In this document: piece by piece, positions 38,891 through 46,994 of the stretch | How positions within the stretch are numbered: the first letter of the stretch is position 1 | How the letters are laid out: each line of letters starts with the position of its first letter | Assembly: GCF_000805385.1 (NCBI RefSeq) | Contig: NZ_JTJW01000009.1 | Span: forward strand, 434,001 to 498,000 | Reading direction: 5' to 3' | DNA length: 64,000 nt | Origin: Mycolicibacterium setense | GTDB taxonomy: Bacteria > Actinomycetota > Actinomycetes > Mycobacteriales > Mycobacteriaceae | Notes under the pieces: model-generated | Databases searched by the model: none | What the model was told of the DNA's origin: nothing | What the model saw: only the letters and a program-made list of their open reading frames with translations | Made by a program: the position numbers and the translations under genes

Positions 38891-38916
38891 TTTCTGCCAC
38901 GCACCGATGGCAGAAA
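38891..38916. terminator. Hairpin downstream of the radical SAM operon
   Basis: TTTCTGCCA (38891-38899) and TGGCAGAAA (38908-38916) form a perfect 9-bp inverted repeat with an 8-nt loop, about 80 bp after the stop. It could terminate the operon or be an operator for the following secreted-protein gene. Confidence 0.45.
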
Positions 38917-39028
38917 CTCCCAACTACTGTTCCTAACCGTCCTCTTAAGCTGCTAACTTGCCATGAAGTGGGTGTCCCACTGCCGGGGGCCTGCCACCTG
39001 TTTTTTGGACCAGTCAGGAGTGAATGCC

Positions 39029-40078
39029 TTGAAGAAGACGAATATCAGTGCGGCCTTTGCCGCAGCGGCCATTGCCGCCGCGGCAATCGTCGGCAGCGCC
39101 CCGATGGCGCTCGCTGACGACAGCGCCGTGACCACCGCCTCGCTCGGCAGCCAGGCCAAGCTGGACAACGGCGCCCAGGGCTGGACGGTCACCGACCTCA
39201 AGCCCAGCACCGACACCATCAACTACCAGCCGCGTGGCACCCTGTGGGAGGTCACCGCCACCAACGAGGCCCTCGAGGGCTCGGTGACGCCGATCGTCTC
39301 CAACTTCAACATCCGCGCCGCGGACGGGCAGAACTACCGCGCCCTCTTCCAGGTTCCCAGCACGCAGGGCGTCAACCCGGCCACCCTTGCCGAGGGCCAG
39401 AAGACCAGCGGCAAGATCTACTTCGACGTGACCGGCGCCCAGCCGTCCACCGTCGTCTACAACGCCGGCGGCCACGACCTGCTGGTGTGGGACAAGCCCG
39501 CCGCACCCGCCGCGGCCCCCGCCGCCGGTGCCCCGAAGCGTCCGGCCCCGGCTGCTGCCCCGGCCGCCACCCCCACCGCTCCGGCCGCTGCTCCCGCCGC
39601 CGCCACCCCGGCACCCGCCGCCACCCCGGCCGCACCGGCCGGCACCGGCGCGGGTAGCCGTGCGGCTGACCTGCCCGCCGCCACCCCGGCTCCGGGCGCT
39701 CCGGCTGCCACCCCGGCCGGCACCGAAGCCGTTCCGGCCGCCCCGGCACCTGGCGCTCCCGCCGCTCCGGCCACCGAGTCGACCCCGGTCGCGCACGGCA
39801 CGCCGGTCTCCGAGGGTGCTCCGGCACCGGCCGCCGCAGGCGCGGGCAGCGCCGCCACCGCGGTTCCGCCGGCCGAGGGCGTGCCTGCTGAAGGTGCCCC
39901 CGAAGCGGCACCGGGCGCTCCGGCTGCCCCGGCCGCTCCGGCACCGGGCGCTCCGGCTGCTCCGGCTGCCCCGGCCACCGAGCCGGCGCTGGTTCCGGCC
40001 GGAACCCAGCCGGTGGTCACCACGCCTGCTCCGGCCCCCGCGGTCGCGCCGGCGAGCAACCACGGGACTGCGTCCTGA
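39029..40078 (+). CDS. MPT63-like (DUF1942) secreted protein with a long Ala/Pro tail
   Basis: The start is a TTG at 39029 with AGGAG eight bases upstream. Residues 1-30 are a Sec signal peptide ending in APMALADD. Residues about 40-155 match MPT63: GWTVTDLKPSTDTI, LWEVTATNEALEGSVTP, NIRAADGQNYRALFQ and SGKIYFDVTGAQPSTVVYN. MPT63 is a small immunoglobulin-like secreted antigen. Here a roughly 190-residue low-complexity Ala/Pro tail follows, absent from the 159-aa M. tuberculosis protein. The tail may span or bind the cell wall. Confidence 0.85.
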   Translation: MKKTNISAAFAAAAIAAAAIVGSAPMALADDSAVTTASLGSQAKLDNGAQGWTVTDLKPSTDTINYQPRGTLWEVTATNEALEGSVTPIVSNFNIRAADGQNYRALFQVPSTQGVNPATLAEGQKTSGKIYFDVTGAQPSTVVYNAGGHDLLVWDKPAAPAAAPAAGAPKRPAPAAAPAATPTAPAAAPAAATPAPAATPAAPAGTGAGSRAADLPAATPAPGAPAATPAGTEAVPAAPAPGAPAAPATESTPVAHGTPVSEGAPAPAAAGAGSAATAVPPAEGVPAEGAPEAAPGAPAAPAAPAPGAPAAPAAPATEPALVPAGTQPVVTTPAPAPAVAPASNHGTAS

Positions 40079-40163
40079 TCTAGGTAGTCACGGCAACGGC
40101 CGGATGCGGGCAACCGCGTCCGGCCGTTGTTTTATGTGCGGGGTCCCGCGCTGCCCGGCGCCG

Positions 40164-40320
40164 CAGGCGCGCCCGCCGCTTTCTACACCAGGGCTGCCCG
40201 CCGCCGGGATCGCGACCCTGAGGTGGAAACCGGCGCGCCACCGCAGCAGGCGCGCCCGCCGCTTTCTACACCAGGGCTGCCCGCCGCCGGGATCACAGCC
40301 CTGATGTAGAAACCGGCGCG
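40164..40320. repeat. Two tandem copies of a palindromic intergenic repeat
   Basis: A unit of about 75 bp occurs at about 40164-40240 and 40247-40320 (offset 83 bp); the first 48 bases of the copies are identical. Each unit folds on itself: in copy 2, TTTCTACACCAGGGCTG pairs with CAGCCCTGATGTAGAAA across a GC-rich loop, with GCGCGCC-like ends. The structure resembles a REP/REPIN or the imprint of a small transposed hairpin. It lies between the convergent MPT63-like and ppx2 genes. Confidence 0.65.
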
Positions 40321-40343
40321 TGGAGAAGCGATTCGGAGACCGG

Positions 40344-41315
40344 TCAGGCTATCGACAGCGCGATGCCGTCGAGAATGTCGTGCTCGCTGACCACCAGTTC
40401 ATCGATACCGGCCCGCTCACCGAGCACGGCCGCCAATTCCTCGACGATGATGGCACCGCCGCCGATCACGTCGGCCCGGCCGGCATGCATCGGCCCGAGC
40501 GCCAGGCGTTCGGCCTTGGTCATCCCGATGATCTGCTCACACACCGCGAGCAGGTCGTCGAAACCTATGCGCGACAGGTGAATTGCCTCAGGGTCGTATT
40601 CGGTCATGCGCTGCGCCAGGGCCGACAGCGTCGTCATCGTGCCGGCCACGCCCACCCAGGTGTGCGCGCCCTCGACCGGGACCACCCGAAGCGCTGCGGC
40701 CAGACCGTCGCGGGCCACCGCGCGCGCCTGCGCCACCTCGGCAGCGGTGGGAGGATCGGAGTGCAGGCACCGTTCGGTCAGCCGGACACAGCCGATGTCG
40801 GCGGAGAAGCCCGCCTGCACCACCGTGTCGCCGCGGACCACCTCGGTCGAGCCACCGCCCAAATCGACGACAACGAAAGGCCCTGCGGCAGGATCGAGTT
40901 CACCGACCGCACCCCGAAAGGACAACTCAGCTTCCTCGGTGCCGGTGATCACCTCGGCCACCGATCCCGGAACCACCCCGCCCAACAGGCGCGCGGTCAT
41001 CGCGAAGAACTCGTCGCGGTTGCCGGCATCGCGCGCCGCCGAGGTCGCCACCATCCGAACGGCGGCCACGTCGTGTCCGGTCATGAGTTCCACATAGTCG
41101 GCCAGCGCGGACTCGGTGCGTGCCAACGCTTCCGGGGCGAACTCGCCTGTGGCGTCGACGCCCTGACCCAGCCGCACCACCCGCATCTCGCGGTGGACAT
41201 CGCGCAGCTTTCCGTCCACGACGTCGGCGATCAGCAGGCGAATCGAGTTGGTGCCACAGTCGATTGCGCCGACCCGGCGCGCGCCATCGATCGCGCCGAC
41301 TCGCCTCAAACCCAC
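40344..41315 (-). CDS. ppx2: Ppx/GppA-family phosphatase
   Basis: This protein of about 323 residues has AIDCGTNSIRLL (phosphate 1 motif), VVVDLGGGSTEV (phosphate 2 motif) and a C-terminal GGGAII adenosine motif of the ASKHA fold. It corresponds in position to M. tuberculosis Rv1026, which hydrolyses polyphosphate or pppGpp. The first residues contain a near-duplicate VGAID...RRVGAID, so the true start may be a few codons later. The GTG at 41315 overlaps the DUF501 stop by 10 bp. Confidence 0.9.
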   Translation of the reverse strand: MGLRRVGAIDGARRVGAIDCGTNSIRLLIADVVDGKLRDVHREMRVVRLGQGVDATGEFAPEALARTESALADYVELMTGHDVAAVRMVATSAARDAGNRDEFFAMTARLLGGVVPGSVAEVITGTEEAELSFRGAVGELDPAAGPFVVVDLGGGSTEVVRGDTVVQAGFSADIGCVRLTERCLHSDPPTAAEVAQARAVARDGLAAALRVVPVEGAHTWVGVAGTMTTLSALAQRMTEYDPEAIHLSRIGFDDLLAVCEQIIGMTKAERLALGPMHAGRADVIGGGAIIVEELAAVLGERAGIDELVVSEHDILDGIALSIA

Positions 41316-41797
41316 ACCTCACGATCCAGGATTCCGGCCATCGCCGGCTCTACCGCCAATACGGCCAGGGCCTCATCACCAAAGGGATTGACCCCGGGGC
41401 CTTTTGCCAACGAGTGCGCCATCACCACGTGCAGACACTTGACCCGGTCCGGCATGCCGCCGCCGGTGAACGTGGTACCCAGCGGTTCGATCGCATCCCG
41501 CTCGGCCAGATAGGACTCATGCGCCCGCAGGTACGCGGCGGCCAGCTCTTCATCCTGCTGCAGCCGCTCCGACATCTCCCGCATCAGCCCCGAGGATTCC
41601 AGCCGACTGGCGGCAGCGGTGAGCGCCGGATGTGTCAGGTAGTACAGCGTCGGGAACGGCGTGCCGTCGGGAAGTCTGGGCGCGGTCTTGACCACTCCGG
41701 GCTCGCCGTTGGGGCAGCGGTAGGCGATCTCGAGGACTCCGCGCGGTTCACGGCCCAATTGCCGTGTGACGGCCTCGATGTCGGCGGGATCAACCAT
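41306..41797 (-). CDS. DUF501 protein
   Basis: This 163-residue protein starts MVDPADIEAVTRQLGREPRG at 41797 with a CGAGG upstream. DUF501 features: GVLEIAYRCPNGEPGVVKTAPRL, FPTLYYLTHPAL, and the end VKCLHVVMAHSLAKGPGVNPFGDEAL. The family is always near ftsB-eno in actinobacteria. The function is unknown; HVxxAHxLA suggests metal or nucleotide contact. It overlaps the preceding ftsB-like gene by 8 bp and ppx2 by 10 bp. Confidence 0.9.
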   Translation of the reverse strand: MVDPADIEAVTRQLGREPRGVLEIAYRCPNGEPGVVKTAPRLPDGTPFPTLYYLTHPALTAAASRLESSGLMREMSERLQQDEELAAAYLRAHESYLAERDAIEPLGTTFTGGGMPDRVKCLHVVMAHSLAKGPGVNPFGDEALAVLAVEPAMAGILDREVWV

Positions 41798-42500
41798 TGG
41801 GGCCTCGGGGTTGGACGGGCGGCGGCGGGGCCGGCGGCCCGCCAGGAGCAGGCCCACCAGGCGCCGGCGCCGGCCCACCGATGGTAGGCGAAATCCCATG
41901 CGGCTCATCGGCAATCGTGTGCCACAGCGAGGTGTACCAGGGCTGCCCCGCAGGCACGGTCGAGCCTGGCAGGACTGGCTGGCCGTCGTCACCCGACACG
42001 ACCGCCCCCGGCGGCAACTGCACCTGATACGGGGTGTCGCCGGGCATGACGAAGCCCAGGCGTTCCCTGGCCTGCGCCGCGATGTACACCGGGTCGGCCA
42101 GCTTCACCTTCTGCTGCTCCAAGTCGGCGATCTGAGCGCGCAACTGTTCCTCGCTGGCCTTCAGTTGTTTCATCTCGGTGCGCTGGGCGAAGTAGGTGCG
42201 CACCGGCCCGGCGATGGTCAGGGTGAGCACGCACACCACCGCGGCCAGGATCGCCGCCCGGCGGGCCGTCGACCCGAACCGCTGTTCGGACTGCAGCTCC
42301 GCCTGTTGCTGAGCCTGCACCGCAATGGCTTTGGTGACCTTTTCATCAGCCACCGGCTCAGCCTGCGCCGGACGGGCCTCGGCCGGCCGGCGGCGCGGCT
42401 GCGAAGCGCGCGGCCGATTCGACTCCCCGGCCTTGCCCGGCTTGCCGGGTCGGGAGGCCGGGGACCGTCGCTTCGGATCAGGCCGCTTCGCTTCGGGCAT
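41790..42500 (-). CDS. ftsB: FtsB/DivIC septum-formation initiator protein
   Basis: This 236-residue bitopic protein has a long basic Pro/Arg-rich cytoplasmic segment (1-80), one membrane helix (about 82-100, AAILAAVVCVLTLTIAGPV), a coiled coil (TEMKQLKASEEQLRAQIADLEQQ) and a periplasmic AQARERLGFVMPGDTPY segment typical of FtsB/DivIC. The C-terminal 40 residues are Pro/Gly-rich. It links the divisome subunits FtsQ and FtsL. It lies directly downstream of eno, as in M. tuberculosis (Rv1024). Confidence 0.92.
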   Translation of the reverse strand: MPEAKRPDPKRRSPASRPGKPGKAGESNRPRASQPRRRPAEARPAQAEPVADEKVTKAIAVQAQQQAELQSEQRFGSTARRAAILAAVVCVLTLTIAGPVRTYFAQRTEMKQLKASEEQLRAQIADLEQQKVKLADPVYIAAQARERLGFVMPGDTPYQVQLPPGAVVSGDDGQPVLPGSTVPAGQPWYTSLWHTIADEPHGISPTIGGPAPAPGGPAPGGPPAPPPPVQPRGPNG

Positions 42501-42527
42501 CGACGTATTGGTGCGCAGGTGCCTGCG

Positions 42528-43811
42528 TTACTTGGCCTCGAACCGAGGGAACGCGAGATCGCCCGCGTAGCGCGCGGCGTCGCCGAGCGCCTCCTCGATG
42601 CGCAGCAACTGGTTGTACTTGGCCACCCGCTCGCTGCGAGCCGGAGCACCGGTCTTGATCTGACCGCTGCCCACCGCGACGGCCAGGTCGGCGATGGTGG
42701 TGTCCTCGGTCTCACCGGAGCGGTGGCTCATCATGGTGCGGTAACCGCTGTTGTGCGCCAGGGCAACGGCATCCAAGGTTTCGGTGAGCGTGCCGATCTG
42801 GTTGACCTTCACCAGCAACGCGTTGGCGGCGCCACGCTCGATGCCGTCCTCAAGACGCTCGGGGTTGGTGACGAACAGATCGTCGCCGACCAGCTGAACC
42901 CGGTCACCGATGGCCGAGGTCAGCGCGACCCAGCCGTCCCAGTCGTCCTCGGACAGCGGATCCTCGATCGAGACCAGCGGGTAGGCGTCGATCAGACCCG
43001 CGTAGAACTCGGACATCTGCTCGGCGGTACGGGTCTCCTTCTCGAAGGCGTAACCCGAACCCTCCGTGTAGAACTCAGTGGCGGCCACGTCCAGCGCCAG
43101 CGCCACGTCGCTGCCCAGCTTGAACCCGGTGGCCTCGATGGCCACCGCGATCAGGTCCAGGGCGGCCTTGGTGCCCGCGACGTCGGGGGCGAAACCGCCC
43201 TCGTCGCCGAGACCGGTCGACAGCCCCTGCTTCTTGAGCACCGACTTGAGCGAGTGGTAGACCTCGGCGCCCCAGCGCAGCGACTCCTTGAAGGAGGGCG
43301 CACCGATCGGGGCGACCATGAACTCCTGGACATCCACCCCGGTGTCGGCGTGGGCGCCGCCGTTGAGGATGTTCATCATCGGCACAGGAAGGATGTGCGC
43401 GTTGGGTCCGCCGAGGTAGCGGAACAGCGGCAGTGCGGCGCTGTCGGCCGCGGCCTTGGCCACCGCCAGCGAGACGCCGAGGATCGCGTTGGCACCCAAC
43501 CGGGACTTGTCGGGCGTGCCGTCGAGATCCAGCAGGGCCTGATCGACCAGACGCTGATCATCGGCGGCCTGGCCGATGATCGCCGGGGCGATCTCGTCCA
43601 GGACGGCCTCCACGGCCTTCTCGACGCCCTTGCCGCCGTAGCGGGAGCCGCCGTCGCGCAGCTCCACCGCTTCGTGCTCGCCGGTCGAGGCACCCGATGG
43701 CACCGCAGCCCGGGCGAACGTGCCGTCGGTCAGGGCCACCTCGACCTCGACCGTCGGGTTGCCACGGGAGTCGAGGATCTCGCGGGCTCCAACCTGCTCG
43801 ATGATGGGCAC
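42528..43811 (-). CDS. eno: Enolase
   Basis: This 427-residue enzyme of glycolysis interconverts 2-phosphoglycerate and phosphoenolpyruvate. Motifs include EILDSRGNPTVE, GASTGEHEAVELRD, SIEDPLSEDDW, GDDLFVTN, the signature LLVKVNQIGTLTET and MSHRSGETEDT. The GTG at 43811 is preceded by AAGGAG at the proper distance; a longer frame upstream is not needed. The length matches the family. Confidence 0.98.
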   Translation of the reverse strand: MPIIEQVGAREILDSRGNPTVEVEVALTDGTFARAAVPSGASTGEHEAVELRDGGSRYGGKGVEKAVEAVLDEIAPAIIGQAADDQRLVDQALLDLDGTPDKSRLGANAILGVSLAVAKAAADSAALPLFRYLGGPNAHILPVPMMNILNGGAHADTGVDVQEFMVAPIGAPSFKESLRWGAEVYHSLKSVLKKQGLSTGLGDEGGFAPDVAGTKAALDLIAVAIEATGFKLGSDVALALDVAATEFYTEGSGYAFEKETRTAEQMSEFYAGLIDAYPLVSIEDPLSEDDWDGWVALTSAIGDRVQLVGDDLFVTNPERLEDGIERGAANALLVKVNQIGTLTETLDAVALAHNSGYRTMMSHRSGETEDTTIADLAVAVGSGQIKTGAPARSERVAKYNQLLRIEEALGDAARYAGDLAFPRFEAK

Positions 43812-43907
43812 TGGCTTCTCCTTATTGAGTCCTGCGTGTAGGGATGAGACTAGACGTGGGGCGCGCGTTGGCGTGTTCGGGCGTGTCACTCGCGATGCTC
43901 AATTGGG

Positions 43908-44639
43908 TCACAAGCCGTGGCCCGCCGCGTAGGCCGTCGCCCAGTCACGGACCATGCGGGCGTACTGCTCGGAGTTGTTGTAGGCCTTCAGCGCCTTCAT
44001 CCAACCCCTCGGGGTGGCGAGTTCCTTGCCGTACCAGCACAGCAGACCGGCCGCCGAGAGTGCGGCGTCGTCGAAGTTGTCCGGGCTCACCACGCCGTCG
44101 TTGTTGGCGTCCACCCCGAAATGACCCCAGGTCTCCGGGATGAACTGCATCGGCCCCATGGCGCGGTCCATCAGCGGATCGCCGTCCAGACGGCCCTTGT
44201 CGGTATCGGGAATGCGAAGGTTGCCGGCGGTCCCGTCCAGCTGCACACCCCGGATCGGCGGAGTCACGTCGCCGTTGCGCGCGACCATCGCCCCGCGGTA
44301 GGTGCCGTGGTGGCTCTCGACCATGCCGATGCCGGCCAACGTGGTCCAGGCCAGCTTGCAGTTCGGGTTCTCCACCTGGGCGACGCGGGCGGCATAGGCG
44401 TAGGCCTCCAGCGCATTGACGGGCATGCCCAGTGCCGGCGCCCGCTGCGCCGCCCAGTCATGCAGCTGGTCGGCGGGCCGGCCCTTTGCGTAGGTGTCGA
44501 TCGCGGGCACAGCATCGCCGGCCGGCGGCGGCACACCTTCGGGAATTGGGGTCCCCAGATGCCACGAACAGCTGGATGCCAACAGCAGCGCTGTCGCAGC
44601 AATTACGGCGACAGCCCGCAGCCAACGCACTGGCGACAC
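43908..44639 (-). CDS. lpqU: Lytic transglycosylase-like lipoprotein LpqU
   Basis: This 243-residue protein has a signal peptide and lipobox ending at Cys24 (LLASSC). The body is a lysozyme-like (SLT_2/MltB-like) domain: GIGMVESHHG with candidate catalytic Glu108, the GAMGPMQFIPETW-like DRAMGPMQFIPETW, then VDANNDGVVSPDNFDDAALSAAGLLC and the KALKAYNNSEQYARMV end. These enzymes cleave peptidoglycan glycan strands. Synteny (upstream of eno) matches Rv1022/LpqU. Confidence 0.92.
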   Translation of the reverse strand: MSPVRWLRAVAVIAATALLLASSCSWHLGTPIPEGVPPPAGDAVPAIDTYAKGRPADQLHDWAAQRAPALGMPVNALEAYAYAARVAQVENPNCKLAWTTLAGIGMVESHHGTYRGAMVARNGDVTPPIRGVQLDGTAGNLRIPDTDKGRLDGDPLMDRAMGPMQFIPETWGHFGVDANNDGVVSPDNFDDAALSAAGLLCWYGKELATPRGWMKALKAYNNSEQYARMVRDWATAYAAGHGL

Positions 44640-44765
44640 CGGACTCCCTCAACCCCGCTCTATCTGATTGGCCATCGTCGCATGCGCGGCTACGAGTGTG
44701 TCGGGCGACGGGCCCCTGCCGGAAGAACGCCAGGTGAAGTCAGTCGTACTCACAGACCCCCCTGC

Positions 44766-44809
44766 TAAGGTGAGCCACGCCTAGCTATGGCAAGGCAAGG
44801 CTAGGTTTT
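44766..44809. promoter_or_regulatory. IdeR-like iron boxes before efeU
   Basis: TAAGGTGAGCCACGCCTAG at 44766-44784 matches 12 of 19 positions of the mycobacterial IdeR consensus (TTAGGTTAGGCTAACCTAA). A second, weaker CAAGGCAAGGCTAGGTTTT (44791-44809) shares about 10. They lie 64 and 39 bp before the efeU ATG. IdeR would repress iron uptake when iron is sufficient; the weaker box is doubtful. Confidence 0.5.
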
Positions 44810-44847
44810 TTATGGTGTTATCACCCCGGTCGAGCGAGGACGCTTTG

Positions 44848-45825
44848 ATGACTGCCATCTCGGACGTTCCGACCAGCACGCTGGCCGCGTCCAACGTCAC
44901 GTCGCAAGTGTTCGGTAGCGGCCTGATCGGTTTGCGGGAAGGCCTCGAAGCCGCCATCGTGGTGTCGATCCTGGTCGCTTTTCTGGTCAAGTCCGACCGC
45001 CGCGACGCCCTCAAATGGGTGTGGCTCGGCGTGGGCGCCGCAATCGCCATGACCGTCACCGTCTTCCTGGTGATCCAGTTCGGTGAGAACACCATCAGCG
45101 GGCTCGGCGCTGAAGCCATCGCGGGTATCGCCTCCCTGATCGCCGTCGTCATCGTCACCACCATGGTGCTGTGGATGAAGAAGGCCGCCGCCTCGATGTC
45201 GGGCCAGCTGCGCGGCGAGATGTCGCAGGCCCTGCAGACCGGCGGCCTGGCGGTGGCGCTGCTGGCCTTCCTGGCGGTCGGCCGTGAAGGCGTCGAGACC
45301 GCGTTGTTCATGGTCGGTTACGCCGAGGCCGAGACACTCTGGCCGCTGACCGGCCTGATCATCGGCGTACTGATCGCCGCGGCCATCGCCTACGGCATGT
45401 ACGCCGGCGCCGTCCGGATCAACCTCGCCAAGTTCTTCAAATACACCGGCATCTTCCTGATCGTGGTGGCGGCCGGAATTCTGGCCTACGGCATCAAGGC
45501 GCTGCAGACCGTGGGCTGGATCCCCGGGCTCAGCGCCAAGGCCTTCGACATGAGCGGCGCATTCGACTGGTCGGCCTGGTACGGCGAGATCATCCAGGGC
45601 GTCTTCAACATCGACCCCACGCCGACCGTGCTGCAGTTCAGCGCCTGGCTGGCCTACATCGTCGTGGTGCTGGCGGTGTTCCTGAAGCCGCTGCGGACCA
45701 CGGGTGCGGCATCAACCGGTGCTCCGACCTCCTCCGAGACTTCCTCTGAGACTTCCTCCGAGACTTCCTCCGGGCCGACCGCCGAGCCGGAGAACTCCAA
45801 TGCATCCGAAAGGTCGACCAAGTGA
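44848..45825 (+). CDS. efeU: Ferrous/ferric iron permease EfeU (FTR1 family)
   Basis: This 325-residue membrane protein has the two REGxE iron-binding motifs: REGLE at 30-34 and REGVE at 146-150. Seven helices are visible. The C-terminal 40 residues are Ser/Glu/Thr-rich with three TSSE units encoded by 12-bp tandem repeats (45730-45771). The start MTAISDVPTS has GAGGAC upstream. In EfeUOB it carries iron across the inner membrane. The stop overlaps efeO (GTGA). Confidence 0.93.
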   Translation: MTAISDVPTSTLAASNVTSQVFGSGLIGLREGLEAAIVVSILVAFLVKSDRRDALKWVWLGVGAAIAMTVTVFLVIQFGENTISGLGAEAIAGIASLIAVVIVTTMVLWMKKAAASMSGQLRGEMSQALQTGGLAVALLAFLAVGREGVETALFMVGYAEAETLWPLTGLIIGVLIAAAIAYGMYAGAVRINLAKFFKYTGIFLIVVAAGILAYGIKALQTVGWIPGLSAKAFDMSGAFDWSAWYGEIIQGVFNIDPTPTVLQFSAWLAYIVVVLAVFLKPLRTTGAASTGAPTSSETSSETSSETSSGPTAEPENSNASERSTK

Positions 45826-46994
45826 AGCTGACTCCCGCCGTCAAGACCGGATTCGCGGCCACCGCCGCGGTACTGGCCGGCATCTCGATGAGTGCATGCC
45901 AGGCCAAGGAGGCCGACACCGGCGGTGCAAACGGTGACGGCGCCAAGGGCAGCCAGATCACCGTCGACGCCTCCGACACCGAGTGCAAGCTGTCGGGGAC
46001 CACCGCGACGACCGGCCCCAGCACCTTCGTGGTCACCAACTCCGGCAACAAGGTCACCGAGTTCTACGTCTACGGCGAGGGCGAGCGGGTCATGGGAGAG
46101 GTGGAGAACATCTCCCCCGGGCTCAAGCGTCAGCTGATCGTTCAGCTCACCCAGCCCGGCACCTACCAGACCTCGTGCCGCCCCGGCATGGTCGGTGAGG
46201 GCATCCGCGGCAATTTCGTGGTCAGCGGCGAAGCGGTCCAGGTCGACACCGAGGGCAAGTTCAAGGAAGCCGCCGACAGCTACAAGCGCTATGTGATCAG
46301 CCAGGCCGACGCCCTGGTCCCCGCGACCGAGGCGTTCGTCGCGGCCGTCAAGGCCAAGGACATCGCGGCGGCCAAGGCGCAGTTCCCCACATCACGCGTG
46401 TACTGGGAGCGCATCGAGCCGGTGGCCGAGTCGTTCCCCAACGATCTCGATCCCCGGGTGGACCTGCGCGAGGCCGACTTGGAACCGGGCCAGAAGTGGA
46501 CCGGATTCCACCGCCTCGAGAAGGACCTCTGGGTGACCGGCTTGCAGCCCGACACCAACGCCATCGCTGATCAGCTGGTGGCCGATGTGAAGGAACTGCA
46601 GGCCAATGTGAAGGCTGCGGACTGGACGATCGACTCCACCCAGATCGCCGGCGGCGCGCAAGGTCTGCTCGACGAGATCGCGATCAGCAAGATCTCCGGC
46701 GAAGAGGACATCTTCAGCCACACCGACCTGTGGGATTTCAATGCCAACGTCGAGGGCTCCCAGACCGCGGTCGCCTCGGTGCGGCCGATCCTCGACGAGC
46801 GCGACGCCGAGCTGGGCAAGCGGGTGGACGCCAGATTCGCCGATGTGGAGAAGTTGCTGGAGAAGTATCGTGAGGGTGACGGCTTCATCTCCTACGACAA
46901 GGTGACCGAGCCGCAGCGCCAGGAACTGTCGCGCGCCATCGACGCGCTGAGCAAAGAAGTGAGCCAGGTACAAGGTGTCATCGCCCACCAATGA
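45822..46994 (+). CDS. efeO: Iron-uptake lipoprotein EfeO
   Basis: This 390-residue protein has a lipoprotein signal peptide (lipobox MSAC, Cys26). It has an N-terminal cupredoxin-like domain (about 45-135, TSCRPGM) and a C-terminal M75 imelysin-like domain with the HxxE motif in GFHRLEK. EfeO binds metal ions and hands them to EfeU. It overlaps efeU by 4 bp and efeB by 20 bp. Confidence 0.93.
   Translation: MKLTPAVKTGFAATAAVLAGISMSACQAKEADTGGANGDGAKGSQITVDASDTECKLSGTTATTGPSTFVVTNSGNKVTEFYVYGEGERVMGEVENISPGLKRQLIVQLTQPGTYQTSCRPGMVGEGIRGNFVVSGEAVQVDTEGKFKEAADSYKRYVISQADALVPATEAFVAAVKAKDIAAAKAQFPTSRVYWERIEPVAESFPNDLDPRVDLREADLEPGQKWTGFHRLEKDLWVTGLQPDTNAIADQLVADVKELQANVKAADWTIDSTQIAGGAQGLLDEIAISKISGEEDIFSHTDLWDFNANVEGSQTAVASVRPILDERDAELGKRVDARFADVEKLLEKYREGDGFISYDKVTEPQRQELSRAIDALSKEVSQVQGVIAHQ

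Noticed and set aside
39528..40304. Out-of-frame Pro/Arg-rich frames in the MPT63-like tail
   Set aside because: Products of the Ala/Pro-coding GC repeats read in other frames.
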